Of a stretch of DNA of 64,000 bases, positions 9,223 through 17,291 are shown piece by piece. Under the pieces are notes generated by a model that saw nothing but the letters and a program-made list of their open reading frames with translations, had not been told where the DNA came from and ran no database searches. Both the position numbers and the translations under genes were made by a program. The first letter of the stretch is position 1. Every line of letters begins with the position of its first letter. This DNA comes from Comamonas fluminis. GTDB lineage: Bacteria; Pseudomonadota; Gammaproteobacteria; Burkholderiales; Burkholderiaceae_C. The stretch spans positions 3,733,501-3,797,500 of the forward strand of contig NZ_CP066783.1 in the NCBI RefSeq assembly GCF_019186805.1, read 5' to 3'.

Positions 9223-10082
9223 AGTCGGTCTGCTCAGCGCTGGGTGTGGCGCGCTCGAATCTGTATGTGCGCCATCGCAGGCCCAGTGACTGGCGAGATG
9301 GCCGCAGTGGCCGTGCGCCAGCCCAGGATGAGGCATTGCTGGTCGATATTCGCCGCCACATTGCCGAGTTGCCTAGCTATGGCTATCGCCGCGCCGGTGC
9401 GCTGCTCAATCGAGAGCGGCGTTCGCAAGGTCAACAGGTGCTGAACCACAAGCGCATCTATCGGGTCATGGCGCAGCATCGACTGCTGTTGCCCAAGGCG
9501 CCCAAGCGCCGGCATTCGAGCCGTGTTCACGATGGCCAGGTCAGTGTGCCGATGAGCAACATGCGCTGGTGCTCTGACGGCTTTGAGATCAAGTGCGATT
9601 CGGGCGAGACGGTCACAGCCACCTTCGCCAAGGACTGCTGCGACCGGGAGATCCTGGCCTGGCGAGCTTGGAAGGGCAAGGGACTTGCGGGAGAGCCGGT
9701 GCGCGATATGCTGGTGGAAGCCGTGGAGCGGCGCTTTGGCACGGTTGAAGCCGTGCCCCTGGAGCATGAATTGGAGTTCCTTACCGACAACGGCAGCGCC
9801 TACATCGCGCACGAGACGCGTGGCATTGCTAGATCGCTGGGCTTGAAGCCGATCAACACGCCCGTGTGTAGCCCGCAGAGCAACGGCATGGCCGAGAGCT
9901 TCGTGAATACCTTCAAGCGCGACTACATGAGCCGTATGGACCTGCGTGACGCGCCGACGGTGCTGGCGCAATTGCCGGGTGCGTTCGAGCACTTCAACGA
10001 AGTTCACCCGCATTCGAGTTTGAAGATGATGTCGCCCAGGGAGTTCCGACGACGGCAGAATCACCCCGCCCATCAGGGCTAA
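9180..10082 (+). CDS. IS2-group OrfB (transposase catalytic domain)
   Basis: This 300-residue frame overlaps the orfA end and is normally made as the OrfAB fusion by -1 frameshifting at 9174-9180. It carries the HTH_21-like segment [20 protein letters not shown] and an rve integrase core with the DDE triad: D in [16 protein letters not shown] in [11 protein letters not shown], and E in [19 protein letters not shown] with 35-residue-type spacing. It cuts and joins the IS ends. No stop or frameshift interrupts it. Confidence 0.93.
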   Translation: MDCALALVAGGRPMKSVCSALGVARSNLYVRHRRPSDWRDGRSGRAPAQDEALLVDIRRHIAELPSYGYRRAGALLNRERRSQGQQVLNHKRIYRVMAQHRLLLPKAPKRRHSSRVHDGQVSVPMSNMRWCSDGFEIKCDSGETVTATFAKDCCDREILAWRAWKGKGLAGEPVRDMLVEAVERRFGTVEAVPLEHELEFLTDNGSAYIAHETRGIARSLGLKPINTPVCSPQSNGMAESFVNTFKRDYMSRMDLRDAPTVLAQLPGAFEHFNEVHPHSSLKMMSPREFRRRQNHPAHQG

Positions 10083-10097
10083 CTTAGCGACTGGATG

Positions 10098-10124
10098 GTG
10101 TCCGGAACTACGGGGGCAAGATCA
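10098..10124 (-). repeat. Right terminal inverted repeat of the IS2-group element
   Basis: Read on the minus strand it starts TGATCTTGCCCCC and ends TCCGGACAC, mirroring the left end at 8767-8794. The second attg target copy follows at 10125-10128. Confidence 0.8.
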
Positions 10125-10292
10125 ATTGTGATGCCGGATGCGCTCGCTGCCCACATTCCGGAGGACAAGCGCGCCCTTGCGACCGCTCACGCGCTCAAGG
10201 ACTATGTGGAAGAGTTCTGCAATGTGCGATTGGATACCCTGCTCCAGCAGGGAGCTGATAGTCGGCCTGGACAAATTCGGTATCGCGGATAA
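10125..10292 (+). pseudogene. Superfamily 1 helicase remnant, right fragment
   Basis: After the insertion sequence the helicase frame resumes (IVMPDALAAHIPEDKRALAT...) and ends with a normal TAA at 10290-10292 after IRYRG. The 55 codons are the C-terminal tail past the last helicase motif. The conserved frame across the junction shows that the insertion happened in this gene. The missing N-terminal part upstream of 8595 indicates a second, larger loss. Confidence 0.7.
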
Positions 10293-10495
10293 AAGATAAG
10301 CTGCAATGTCCCTACGGTAGAAAGATTTCAGGCTGTCTGTGCATGCTTCAGCCTGACATACCGACCTACCGACTGGGAACTACACAGCAGCAATCAGATG
10401 CTTAATTAGGTAGCTTTGAGCCTTCTAGTAGCTATCCAGCTGTTAAGTAGAGTTTCTAATTCTCTGGCTACCAAACTCACCAATGCGTTCTAAAT

Positions 10496-11146
10496 TTATG
10501 GACAACCATTAATCAATGTATGTCGGATGACGGTAGCAAATGGCAGGTCCGCTGTAAACGCCAACTCCTGAGCTAGCTCTTGCTCAACAATAGGTCGCCA
10601 TTCTTCTTCGAGGAAATTTGCGGCATATTCAGCCCATATCTCAAGGTTCTGCATGTAACCTTTCGCGGCAGCATGACGCATATAAGGAAGACCGCCACCT
10701 AGGAGATTCAGTATGCGAATAGTTTCCTGTGCTCGGTGCTGGTTGCCTGCCGTCAATCCAGCTTTTGGATGTATGCCACCTTGCGGATCGAACATCAAGA
10801 ATTCATCTGGATCGTCAATGTCAGGCTTAATGAGATCGCTAGGGTTATAAGGACCGCATTTATCTTTGTGGTCACCGCAAGTATCAGAGCGGTTACAAGA
10901 GCCAAAGAAGTTCTCCCAGTCAAATGTCCCCTGAGGATAGCGGCCACGCTGACGAAAATGCTCAATATGACTTCGGTCAATACTAATTTCCGCCTCACAG
11001 TAGGCACAGCGCCCACCTTGCATATCACAGAGCTTTGCCCTGATTTCGCGACGAACCTCCCAAGTAAGAGTATCCCAATTATCGCGGCCATGGTGGTAAC
11101 GCTGAAGGCTGGCCGGTGCCTGCACATTACGATGCAAACGATGCAT
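10496..11146 (-). CDS. ptuB: HNH nuclease of a Septu-like defence pair (PtuB)
   Basis: This 216-residue protein belongs to the retron/Septu-associated HNH family. The motif core is CAYC at residues 47-50, then DRSHIEHFRQRG (H60, H63), then W-NFFGSCNRSDTCGDHKDKCG, whose Cys/His set probably holds structural zinc. The HNH domain would cleave nucleic acid when released or activated by its ATPase partner. Its start overlaps the ptuA stop by one base (TGATG), so the two are translated together. No reverse transcriptase or retron RNA lies nearby, which favours Septu over a retron. The name rests on family pairing and length. Confidence 0.85.
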   Translation of the reverse strand: MHRLHRNVQAPASLQRYHHGRDNWDTLTWEVRREIRAKLCDMQGGRCAYCEAEISIDRSHIEHFRQRGRYPQGTFDWENFFGSCNRSDTCGDHKDKCGPYNPSDLIKPDIDDPDEFLMFDPQGGIHPKAGLTAGNQHRAQETIRILNLLGGGLPYMRHAAAKGYMQNLEIWAEYAANFLEEEWRPIVEQELAQELAFTADLPFATVIRHTLINGCP

Positions 11147-12576
11147 CAGTTTTTTTCCTTAGCAGGATTAGGCATGGAGGGAAGCTTTTGTTTGAACGCT
11201 TGCAGACGAATCATGCGCTCACATTCGTGCATAACAGGGTGGTTTTGCGAGAAATGTTTAACCAACTCTGCACGCAACTCAACACCTGCTTCTGAGTCAT
11301 GTAGGTTCTGCAGGATCAATGCATGATATTCGGAAAGCTTGCGAGCTTCGGGTACATCGGGAATGGGGTTGACTCCCATAATAGCCGCCAGCACATCGGC
11401 GCTAGCCACTCCACGAGTCTGCGTAGTGACATGTTCGACAACCACGACTCTTTGACCTGACTCGGGGTCTTTAGTGGGAACAAGTTTACGGATACAAGAT
11501 GCGTCCACACTGGTCAATACCTGCGGACTATGAGTTGTCACAATGAATTGCAACTTCGGGAAGGCTTTACACAACGAACTCAAGATGGATTGCTGCCATG
11601 CAGGGTGCAAAAACATGTCGACCTCGTCAATCAGCGCAATGCCAGGGGTCTCCAGGGCAGCATTTTCTCCCAAGTGAGGGTTGAGCTTGTAAGCACGAAA
11701 AGCTAAGTCGGCTACCATGGCAATAGCATTACGGAGTCCATCACTGAGCATGTCTACAGGCATAACTCCATACTCCGGGTGGTGCATCACTAATTGTTGA
11801 TTGTGACGCTGGCTGTACTCGATGCTATGCCAGCCAGTTGCATCCTCAACCAAGGCATCCACAGCTCTCTGGATAACCTGCACTGTGTGCTCAAAGCGCT
11901 GACCTGTGGCATCCAAGTCATTTTTGCTCTGCAAAGCAGCTATCTGACTTTCCAGATAACTACGGTACACCCAACCATACCAAGCAGTAAAAGCCTTGAA
12001 GCTGGATGCATACGAAAGACAGTTCAAATAACCAGAAGTTCTGGAATATTGCGCACTATCAAGCACCGTATCCTTGGCTTCGGAGGTAAAACGTCCTTCA
12101 AACCACAGGCGCGAAGTTCCTAAGTAGGAAACCAATGGAAGGGTAACGTCTCCCTGGCCTTGGCGAACCTGCTGCTCCAGTGCTGTAGCGGCAGCGGTGA
12201 TTTTCTTAGTGGTCTTATCGGTCAGCGTGTTGGTACCCGCTTTGATGCGCTCACGAGTCTGCATCCAAATCTGCGCTGCAGACTCGGAATGAGATCGGCC
12301 TGTTGCCGCTATGCTGGACGGCAACTGTGGTTCCATATTGCCATCCCGTTGCTGACTCAGGCGTACATCTGAAGGTTGAATTGTGGCCGACTTCCCAGTC
12401 TGGCTTCCCAAGTCAAAGCCCTTGACGAAAGCCCATACTGCTACGCGTGCAGCATCCAGCACTGTTGTCTTACCTGCCCCGTTAGGAGCAATCAGCACAG
12501 TGAGCGTCGGATGAAAATCTATCGTCAGCTGTTCAAAGCAACGGTAGTTTTTGAGGGTCAATTCATCAAGGTACAT
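11146..12576 (-). CDS. ptuA: AAA/ABC-type ATPase of a Septu-like defence pair (PtuA)
   Basis: I take ATG 12576 (MYLDELTLKNYRCFEQL), because SMC/RecF-like ATPases start at this point; an upstream start at 12609 would add 11 residues. The protein then has 476 residues. Walker A is PNGAGKTT (about 31-38), the signature-like LSDGLRNAIAMVADLAF follows, Walker B is GIALIDEVDMFLHPAW, and the D/H-loop is FIVTTHSPQVLTS. PtuA senses infection and controls the HNH partner in Septu systems. It lies directly behind the integrase gene on the same strand, as cargo of the mobile region. Confidence 0.87.
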   Translation of the reverse strand: MYLDELTLKNYRCFEQLTIDFHPTLTVLIAPNGAGKTTVLDAARVAVWAFVKGFDLGSQTGKSATIQPSDVRLSQQRDGNMEPQLPSSIAATGRSHSESAAQIWMQTRERIKAGTNTLTDKTTKKITAAATALEQQVRQGQGDVTLPLVSYLGTSRLWFEGRFTSEAKDTVLDSAQYSRTSGYLNCLSYASSFKAFTAWYGWVYRSYLESQIAALQSKNDLDATGQRFEHTVQVIQRAVDALVEDATGWHSIEYSQRHNQQLVMHHPEYGVMPVDMLSDGLRNAIAMVADLAFRAYKLNPHLGENAALETPGIALIDEVDMFLHPAWQQSILSSLCKAFPKLQFIVTTHSPQVLTSVDASCIRKLVPTKDPESGQRVVVVEHVTTQTRGVASADVLAAIMGVNPIPDVPEARKLSEYHALILQNLHDSEAGVELRAELVKHFSQNHPVMHECERMIRLQAFKQKLPSMPNPAKEKN

Positions 12577-12788
12577 AGGCTCAATTGTCGCAGTTCGGCA
12601 CAACAGCAATCACGGAAACGCTGCAATTGCAACATCACTCTTAGGCGAAATTCTGACCGACCTCAGTAGCCTCTAGTTATTGCCGTAGAGGGAAGCAGCA
12701 ATTGAACGAATCACTCAATTCCTTTCATTACTGCTATCCATACCAATTCTTAAAAGCGCTTCAATGCCAAGCAATACAAAACCACCTT

Positions 12789-14006
12789 CTATTTAGCTCG
12801 CGTAGCAACTCCATCTTTTGTTATAAAAGCAGCCCAAGTGTCCATTAGATCACGACGTTGTTCCAGCAAGTCAGTGCGGTGATAAGCCGCCTCAACCCTA
12901 TCTTTGATCGTGTGTGCCAGCGAGCGCTCAGCCAAGTCCCTAGAGTAGCCTTGCTCGCTACACCAATCGCGGAAGCTAGAGCGGAACCCGTGGGCTGTAG
13001 CAACCCTGCCAGGGACATCGCTCTCTACCTTCAACCTGCGTAGCAGCGCGGTAATCGCCATATCTGAAAGTTCCCCCCGCACCCGAACGGAAGGAAACAC
13101 CAAGCGTTCATGCTGATACCTCTGCTCTTCGAGAATTTGCAAAGCTCTAGGGGACAGTGGAACACGGTGAACCAGCTTTGCTTTCATTCTCTCAGCAGGA
13201 ATGATCCAAACAGCATTTTTCCAGTCCACTTCGGACCATGTCATGCCTCGTGCTTCGCCTGAGCGGCATGCCGTCAAAATTACGAATTCAAGCAGCCTAC
13301 GCGATACGTCCACACGGTCTTTAGTACGCAGATGCTCCTGAACAAAAGCAGGAATCTTTCCCCAGGGCATTGCCGGATGGTGCTGCGTACGCACTGCTTT
13401 TCCGGGCTGCTGCGGCAAGAGATGAGTGACCACATCCACAGGATTCGATTGACAGTGGCCATGCGCCCAGCCCCACGCCATCACGGTATGGATTCTTTGC
13501 TTAACCCTGCTCGCAGTCTCCGCCTTCTCAAGCCAAATAGGCTTGAGCACTTCTGCGACGTCTGCAGGCTGAATCTCTGCGAGCAGCTTTGACCCTAACT
13601 TTGGGAACACGTATTCAGTAAGGGTGTTGATCCACTGCTGCCCATGCTTTGGATTCTTCCATCCAGGCAGCAAGTCTTTATGCAGGATCTCTGCAGCCTC
13701 TTGAAAGGTCGGAGCCTTTACTGCCTCCTCTTCCAGCGCCTTCTCTGCCAAAGGATCCTTCCCTTCGGACAGCATCACCCTCATGGCGATTGCGCGCTTC
13801 GCTGCCTCGGCAACACCAACTTCTGGGTATGAGCCCAAACCAGTATTTCTACGCTTACCGGAAACGGGGCTCACATAGCGCAACACCCATTTGCCTCGCC
13901 CTTTGGTTTTGGTTGGGTGCAATGCCAACCCCGTCACGCCGCCGTGTGGAATTGCGGTACTTTCAGGTTTGATGTTTCGAGCTTTTGCGTCTGTGATCAC
14001 TGCCAT
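12789..14006 (-). CDS. P4-type tyrosine site-specific integrase
   Basis: This 405-residue protein has the P4-integrase layout: an N-terminal DUF4102-like arm-binding domain (about 1-90, with WVLRYVSPVSGKRRNTGLGS), a core-binding domain (about 100-200) and a tyrosine recombinase domain. Catalytic residues are visible: R in LTACRSGEARGMTW, HGFRSSFRDWC, LAHTIKDRVE and the nucleophile Y in EAAYHRTD. It would integrate and excise the island, usually at a tRNA or similar site. It is intact. Four phased direct repeats lie just upstream. The attachment site itself could not be identified, since the other island end is outside the window. Confidence 0.94.
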   Translation of the reverse strand: MAVITDAKARNIKPESTAIPHGGVTGLALHPTKTKGRGKWVLRYVSPVSGKRRNTGLGSYPEVGVAEAAKRAIAMRVMLSEGKDPLAEKALEEEAVKAPTFQEAAEILHKDLLPGWKNPKHGQQWINTLTEYVFPKLGSKLLAEIQPADVAEVLKPIWLEKAETASRVKQRIHTVMAWGWAHGHCQSNPVDVVTHLLPQQPGKAVRTQHHPAMPWGKIPAFVQEHLRTKDRVDVSRRLLEFVILTACRSGEARGMTWSEVDWKNAVWIIPAERMKAKLVHRVPLSPRALQILEEQRYQHERLVFPSVRVRGELSDMAITALLRRLKVESDVPGRVATAHGFRSSFRDWCSEQGYSRDLAERSLAHTIKDRVEAAYHRTDLLEQRRDLMDTWAAFITKDGVATRAK

Positions 14007-14020
14007 CGGAGACCTCTACC

Positions 14021-14066
14021 GGTATGCCATCCAGTATGCCATCGGTATGCCATTTGGTATGCCACG
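14021..14066. repeat. Four phased direct repeats upstream of the integrase start
   Basis: Copies of ggtatgccat lie at 14021-14030, 14033-14042 (agtatgccat), 14044-14053 and 14057-14066 (ggtatgccac). Spacings are 12, 11 and 13 bp, close to one helical turn. They begin 15 bp upstream of the integrase ATG. This suggests arm-type integrase or excisionase binding sites, or an autoregulatory operator. Confidence 0.65.
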
Positions 14067-14205
14067 GGACATTAGATAGAGTTGGACGATTTCACACAAT
14101 AAAAAACAAAAACTCTTTAATAACAATAACTTGCAAACAAAAAATAAGACTTCAAAAGATCTATTTGGACTTTTTATTGGAGGACACAGCCTCCGCCAAA
14201 AAACG

Positions 14206-14238
14206 CAAAAACCCCCTTGATTCTTCAAGGGGGTTTTT
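14206..14238. terminator. Strong bidirectional terminator
   Basis: A 10-bp perfect stem acccccttga/tcaagggggt with loop ttct is flanked by an A run on the left and five T on the right. It is the terminator of the leftward flavoprotein gene ending at 14272 and separates the chromosome from the island. Confidence 0.9.
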
Positions 14239-14271
14239 CTGTTTCAGCCCCGTCAACCCTCACCGTTTCAC

Positions 14272-15870
14272 TCAGGCGTTGAGAGGCATATCTTCCGCTG
14301 TTCGCTCTGAAGCTCTTTGCTCGCCCGATGTGTCGGCATGTGCTTTGCTGACCATGTCCATGGCTGCCAGGTAAGCGAACACCATGCTGGAGCCCACAGG
14401 GTTGCCTCCTCCTGGGTACGCCTCTCCACTGACCGCTGCCATGGTATTACCAGCTGCGTAAAGACTGCCAACAGGCTGTTGAGTGACATTGAGCACCCGG
14501 GCTCGGGTATCGGTCTTCAAGCCACCCTTGGTGCCCAAATCCGAGAGCCCGAATGCCATGGCGTGAAATGGCCCCTGCTCCACCGGCGTCATCGGCGCTT
14601 GGCCACCGGCAAACATGCGGTCATAAGCCTCGTCACCCCGACCAAAGTCCGGATCTTTGCCTTCCATTGCAAAGTCGTTATAGCGAGCCACGCTGGCCTG
14701 CAACGCATCCGCTGGTACGCCAATAAGCGTGGCCAGCTCCGCAAGGGTCGGGGCTGAGCGCAGCAAGCCAGCCTCACGGTATTCAGCCAGATCGCCAATC
14801 GGCAGGTTAGGGTAAAGAATGGGCGGATTACCTTGATCCCGGTGATCAAATACGAACCAGCACGGCAGCTGCAATTTCCCGGCCTTCTGCGCCTCAATCA
14901 TGGCCCGGCCGCCACGGTCATAAGGTGTGGACTCGTTCATAAAGCGCTGCGCATCCTGGTTCACGAGCAGACCACCCACAAAGCCAAGGGTAAAGGTAGC
15001 GCGCCCGTTGGGTCGCATCAGGCCCGGAGACCACCAAGCCTGGTCCATCAGGTCCACATCCGCACCAATTTCCAGCCCTGCCAGCAGCGCCCCGCCATCG
15101 TTGCTCGGTGGTGCCATGGCTCCTTCAACCTGGCCCGGAACACCAAAGCGCCTGCGCAGATCCGCGTTGTGTTCAAAGCCTCCCGCTGCCAGCAGCACCC
15201 CCTGGCGGGCCAAAATGCGGCGCTTGCCATGCGGAGTACGCACCACCGCGCCTTGCACCTTCCCATCTTCGTAGACCAAGGACTCAAGACGATGCTCAAG
15301 CCGCAGGTCTGCATTGGGCATATTGGAGAGCGCATGCAGAAAGCGACCAATCAGCGCCTGGCCTCCAATCAACTCCTCAGCCAGCGGAGCCGCGGCCTGC
15401 TCTTCCGCCAAGGTTGGACGCAATTGCGCACGCAGGCTGCCCAGCGTTGCTGCGGGCAACGGCATCGGCACGATGTGACGACCGCTGGCACTGGCAGTGT
15501 CGAGGCCTCCGTAGTAATCAGGCCAGGGGAATGCAACAAAGGCCAGGCGCGGGTCTTGCTCCAGGTAATCCACCAGCCGCACACCTGTGTCCAGATACGT
15601 GTCCTGCAGTTCACGCGAGGTGCGATCACCCACCACGGCATGGTAGTAAGCACGGGCCTGTTCCAGGTCCACATCTCCACCGGCACGATGCAAAGCGGCA
15701 TTACCGGGGAACCACATGCCACCACCTGAATAGGCGCTGGTGCCACCAAAGCGGTCGCTACTTTCCACCAGCACGACTGACAGCCCTTCTCGCGCTGCCG
15801 TGTAGGCCCCTGTCATACCGCCTGCACCCGATCCCACTACCAGCACATCGCACTCGTCATCCCATTGCAT
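14272..15870 (-). CDS. FAD-dependent dehydrogenase, 3-ketosteroid-delta1-dehydrogenase-like
   Basis: I choose ATG 15870 (MQWDDECDVLVVGSGAGG), which has a GAGGGA ribosome site 8 nt upstream; the frame is open to 16011. The protein has 532 residues, normal for KstD. The N-terminal FAD-binding motif VVGSGAGGMTGA is followed by FGGTSAYSGGGMWFPGN, a signature of the KstD/fumarate-reductase flavoprotein family. The C-terminal FAD contact is LYAAGNTMAAVSGEAYPGGG. Such enzymes remove hydrogens from C1-C2 of 3-ketosteroids or related cyclic ketones. No other steroid gene is nearby, so the substrate is open. It may be monocistronic, with the terminator at 14206. Confidence 0.82.
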   Translation of the reverse strand: MQWDDECDVLVVGSGAGGMTGAYTAAREGLSVVLVESSDRFGGTSAYSGGGMWFPGNAALHRAGGDVDLEQARAYYHAVVGDRTSRELQDTYLDTGVRLVDYLEQDPRLAFVAFPWPDYYGGLDTASASGRHIVPMPLPAATLGSLRAQLRPTLAEEQAAAPLAEELIGGQALIGRFLHALSNMPNADLRLEHRLESLVYEDGKVQGAVVRTPHGKRRILARQGVLLAAGGFEHNADLRRRFGVPGQVEGAMAPPSNDGGALLAGLEIGADVDLMDQAWWSPGLMRPNGRATFTLGFVGGLLVNQDAQRFMNESTPYDRGGRAMIEAQKAGKLQLPCWFVFDHRDQGNPPILYPNLPIGDLAEYREAGLLRSAPTLAELATLIGVPADALQASVARYNDFAMEGKDPDFGRGDEAYDRMFAGGQAPMTPVEQGPFHAMAFGLSDLGTKGGLKTDTRARVLNVTQQPVGSLYAAGNTMAAVSGEAYPGGGNPVGSSMVFAYLAAMDMVSKAHADTSGEQRASERTAEDMPLNA

Positions 15871-16169
15871 CGACTGTCCCTCTATGAGTTGGCCTATTGG
15901 CTTGGCCTGTTGAGTTGGCATATCGCGGACATGGCCATGCACCTGTTCAGAGTCTGCAGTGACCTCACATCCACTGCGAGCTATCAGACCGAGGCAGCAC
16001 TCAACAGGCAATCGGGAATTTCGATCTTTTCACGCGGAGCATTTACCGTGAGTACGCCCGGCGCCTATAGACGTTACAGCCCGTTGCCACGTCTCAAATG
16101 CGAGATGAAATGAGCACACCAAGGGGCGGCTATGCGGCTTTTTAGGTGAAGAGATATGGGATGCTGAAA

Positions 16170-16206
16170 AAACAAAAGCCCCGACTGCATATGCAATCGA
16201 GGCTTT
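16170..16206 (-). terminator. Terminator downstream of tRNA-Gln
   Basis: A long, nearly palindromic stem (aaagcc-ccgactgca over tgcaatcga-ggcttt) is followed on the minus strand by a T-rich run (ttgttttttc). It lies 8 bp after the CCA end of the leftward tRNA. Confidence 0.75.
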
Positions 16207-16213
16207 GAATTTC

Positions 16214-16290
16214 TGGCAGGGGAAGAAGGATTCGAACCTTCGCATGCTGGAATCAAAATCCAGTGCCTTAACCAGCTTGGCGACTCCCCT
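16214..16290 (-). tRNA. tRNA-Gln (anticodon TTG)
   Basis: The minus strand folds as a cloverleaf. The acceptor AGGGGAG pairs with TTCCCCT (one G-T), the discriminator is G and CCA is encoded. The anticodon stem CTGGA/TCCAG holds a loop with TTG. The T arm carries GGTTCGAATCC. Length is 77 nt with CCA. Confidence 0.96.
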
Positions 16291-16671
16291 AGAAGACTGC
16301 TATTGTATTACACATTTCTGGCGCCACAGAGAAACTTGCTGACAAATACAAAGACAGCAAGTTTTACGACGCTCTGATGATTTCCCAAGCCCTTGATGCC
16401 AAGCAGGCGCCTATCGCTACCCGATCAGCTTGCGCCCCCACTGACACGGAAACAAGCGCCTCGTTGTACTGCCATTTCAACAGAGGCCTGCACCGCCGTT
16501 CAGGTCTGAAGTCTCCAATCACGGCATGAGATGCATACCGCCCCCGAAGAGCGCCATCCCGACGCAAAGCCCAGATTATTCGGAGCGCATCAGCAGCAAT
16601 TTTGTATAGTCATATAATTGACTATACATATATAAGACATAACTTCTTGAAATCAAGGAACTGCCCACGCC
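16291..16671. other. 381-bp gap with the molybdenum-hydroxylase promoter and operator
   Basis: The right end holds the perfect inverted repeat at 16603-16628 and the leader of the operon. The rest has one short leftward frame (16364-16567, TTG start, RYASHAVIGDFRPERRC...). I cannot place it in a family, and it has no convincing ribosome site. It may be a remnant of a regulator or chance. Confidence 0.5.
16603..16628. promoter_or_regulatory. Perfect 26-bp inverted repeat, probable operator over the -10 box
   Basis: The arms tgtatagtca (16603-16612) and tgactataca (16619-16628) are exact reverse complements. They enclose tataat, a consensus -10 hexamer, 44 nt before the first start codon of the operon. 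A dimeric regulator bound here would block the promoter. The shape suits GntR/FadR-like or MarR-like repressors, but no such gene is adjacent. Confidence 0.75.
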
Positions 16672-17289
16672 ATGAAATTCACTCTGAACGGTCAGGAAGT
16701 GGATGCGCAAGACGCCGCCTCCGACACCCCTCTTCTCTATGTGCTGCGCAACGACATGCAGCTCAACGGCCCCAAATTCGGCTGCGGCCTGGGGGAATGT
16801 GGAGCTTGCGCCGTACTGATCGACGGCAAGGTCGCGCGTTCGTGCTCGGTGCCACTCAGCGTTGTGCAGGGCAAAAAGGTCACCACTCTGGAAGGCCTGT
16901 CGCCCGATGCATCCAAAGCTGCCAATGCCAAAGCATTGCAAGACCGAGCCGTACTGGACGTGAGTGCAGCCAAGAGTGAAACCCAGGTCACGCCCCGCAC
17001 CTACACCTTGCATGTGGTTCAGCAAGCCTTTGTCGATGCTCAGGCTGCACAGTGCGGCTACTGCACCAACGGAATGATCATGGCTCTGGTGGGCCTGTTC
17101 AATCAAAAGCCCCAGGCGACAGACGATGAGATCAAGCACGCGCTATCTGGCCACCTGTGCCGCTGCGGCACCCATGTCGAAATCATGCAGGCGGCCGCAC
17201 GTGCCCGCGAACTGATAGCTCAGGGTCACAGCCCCGCCATTCCCACAGCTGCCGCCGCTGGTGCACCACAAGAACAAAAGGCTGCTTGA
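16672..17289 (+). CDS. (2Fe-2S)-binding subunit of a molybdenum hydroxylase
   Basis: This 205-residue electron-transfer subunit belongs to the xanthine dehydrogenase/isoquinoline oxidoreductase family. The plant-ferredoxin-type cluster ligands are C38, C43, C46 and C58 (GCGLGECGACAVLIDG). The second cluster uses C128, C131, C163 and C165 (CGYCTNG, GHLCRCG). Relatives such as IorA have about 150-160 residues. Here a segment of about 35 extra residues sits between the cluster domains and a 25-residue Ala-rich tail follows. It begins the operon 44 nt after a palindromic operator and stops 2 nt before the molybdopterin subunit. It passes electrons from the Mo site to the downstream cytochrome. 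Confidence 0.92.
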   Translation: MKFTLNGQEVDAQDAASDTPLLYVLRNDMQLNGPKFGCGLGECGACAVLIDGKVARSCSVPLSVVQGKKVTTLEGLSPDASKAANAKALQDRAVLDVSAAKSETQVTPRTYTLHVVQQAFVDAQAAQCGYCTNGMIMALVGLFNQKPQATDDEIKHALSGHLCRCGTHVEIMQAAARARELIAQGHSPAIPTAAAAGAPQEQKAA

Positions 17290-17291
17290 TC

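Larger units (their letters stand above)
8767..10124 (+). mobile_element. Complete IS3-family insertion sequence, IS2 group
   Basis: The element is 1,358 bp. The left end (8767) reads tgagatagccccctgaatct and the right end, read inward on the minus strand, tgatcttgcccccgtagttc; both then continue to ccggacac. That gives imperfect inverted repeats of 27-28 bp, like the IS2 terminus. It carries overlapping orfA and orfB with an A6G slippery site, the IS3-family transposase layout. A 4-bp attg duplication flanks it. Both transposase frames are open and the DDE residues are present, so it looks active. It interrupts a helicase gene. Confidence 0.92.

Noticed and set aside
10328..10356. Inverted repeat tcaggctg/cagcctga as terminator of ptuB
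   Set aside because: The 8-bp stem has a 13-base loop and no T run in either direction, so I do not call it a terminator.
10496..12576. Retron effector pair instead of Septu
   Set aside because: The same HNH and ATPase families occur with retrons, but I see no reverse transcriptase or structured msr/msd-like RNA within the visible region on either side.
14021..14066. CRISPR-like array
   Set aside because: The four repeats are only 10 bp with 1-3 bp between them and no spacers. No cas genes occur in the window.
14070..14205. Attachment site or tRNA fragment right of the integrase
   Set aside because: No tRNA or tmRNA 3' end could be read there, and the other island end is outside the window, so no repeat pair can be matched.
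16364..16567. 67-residue leftward frame as a regulator gene
   Set aside because: It begins at TTG without a ribosome site and resembles no family I know. It is mentioned only within the gap entry.
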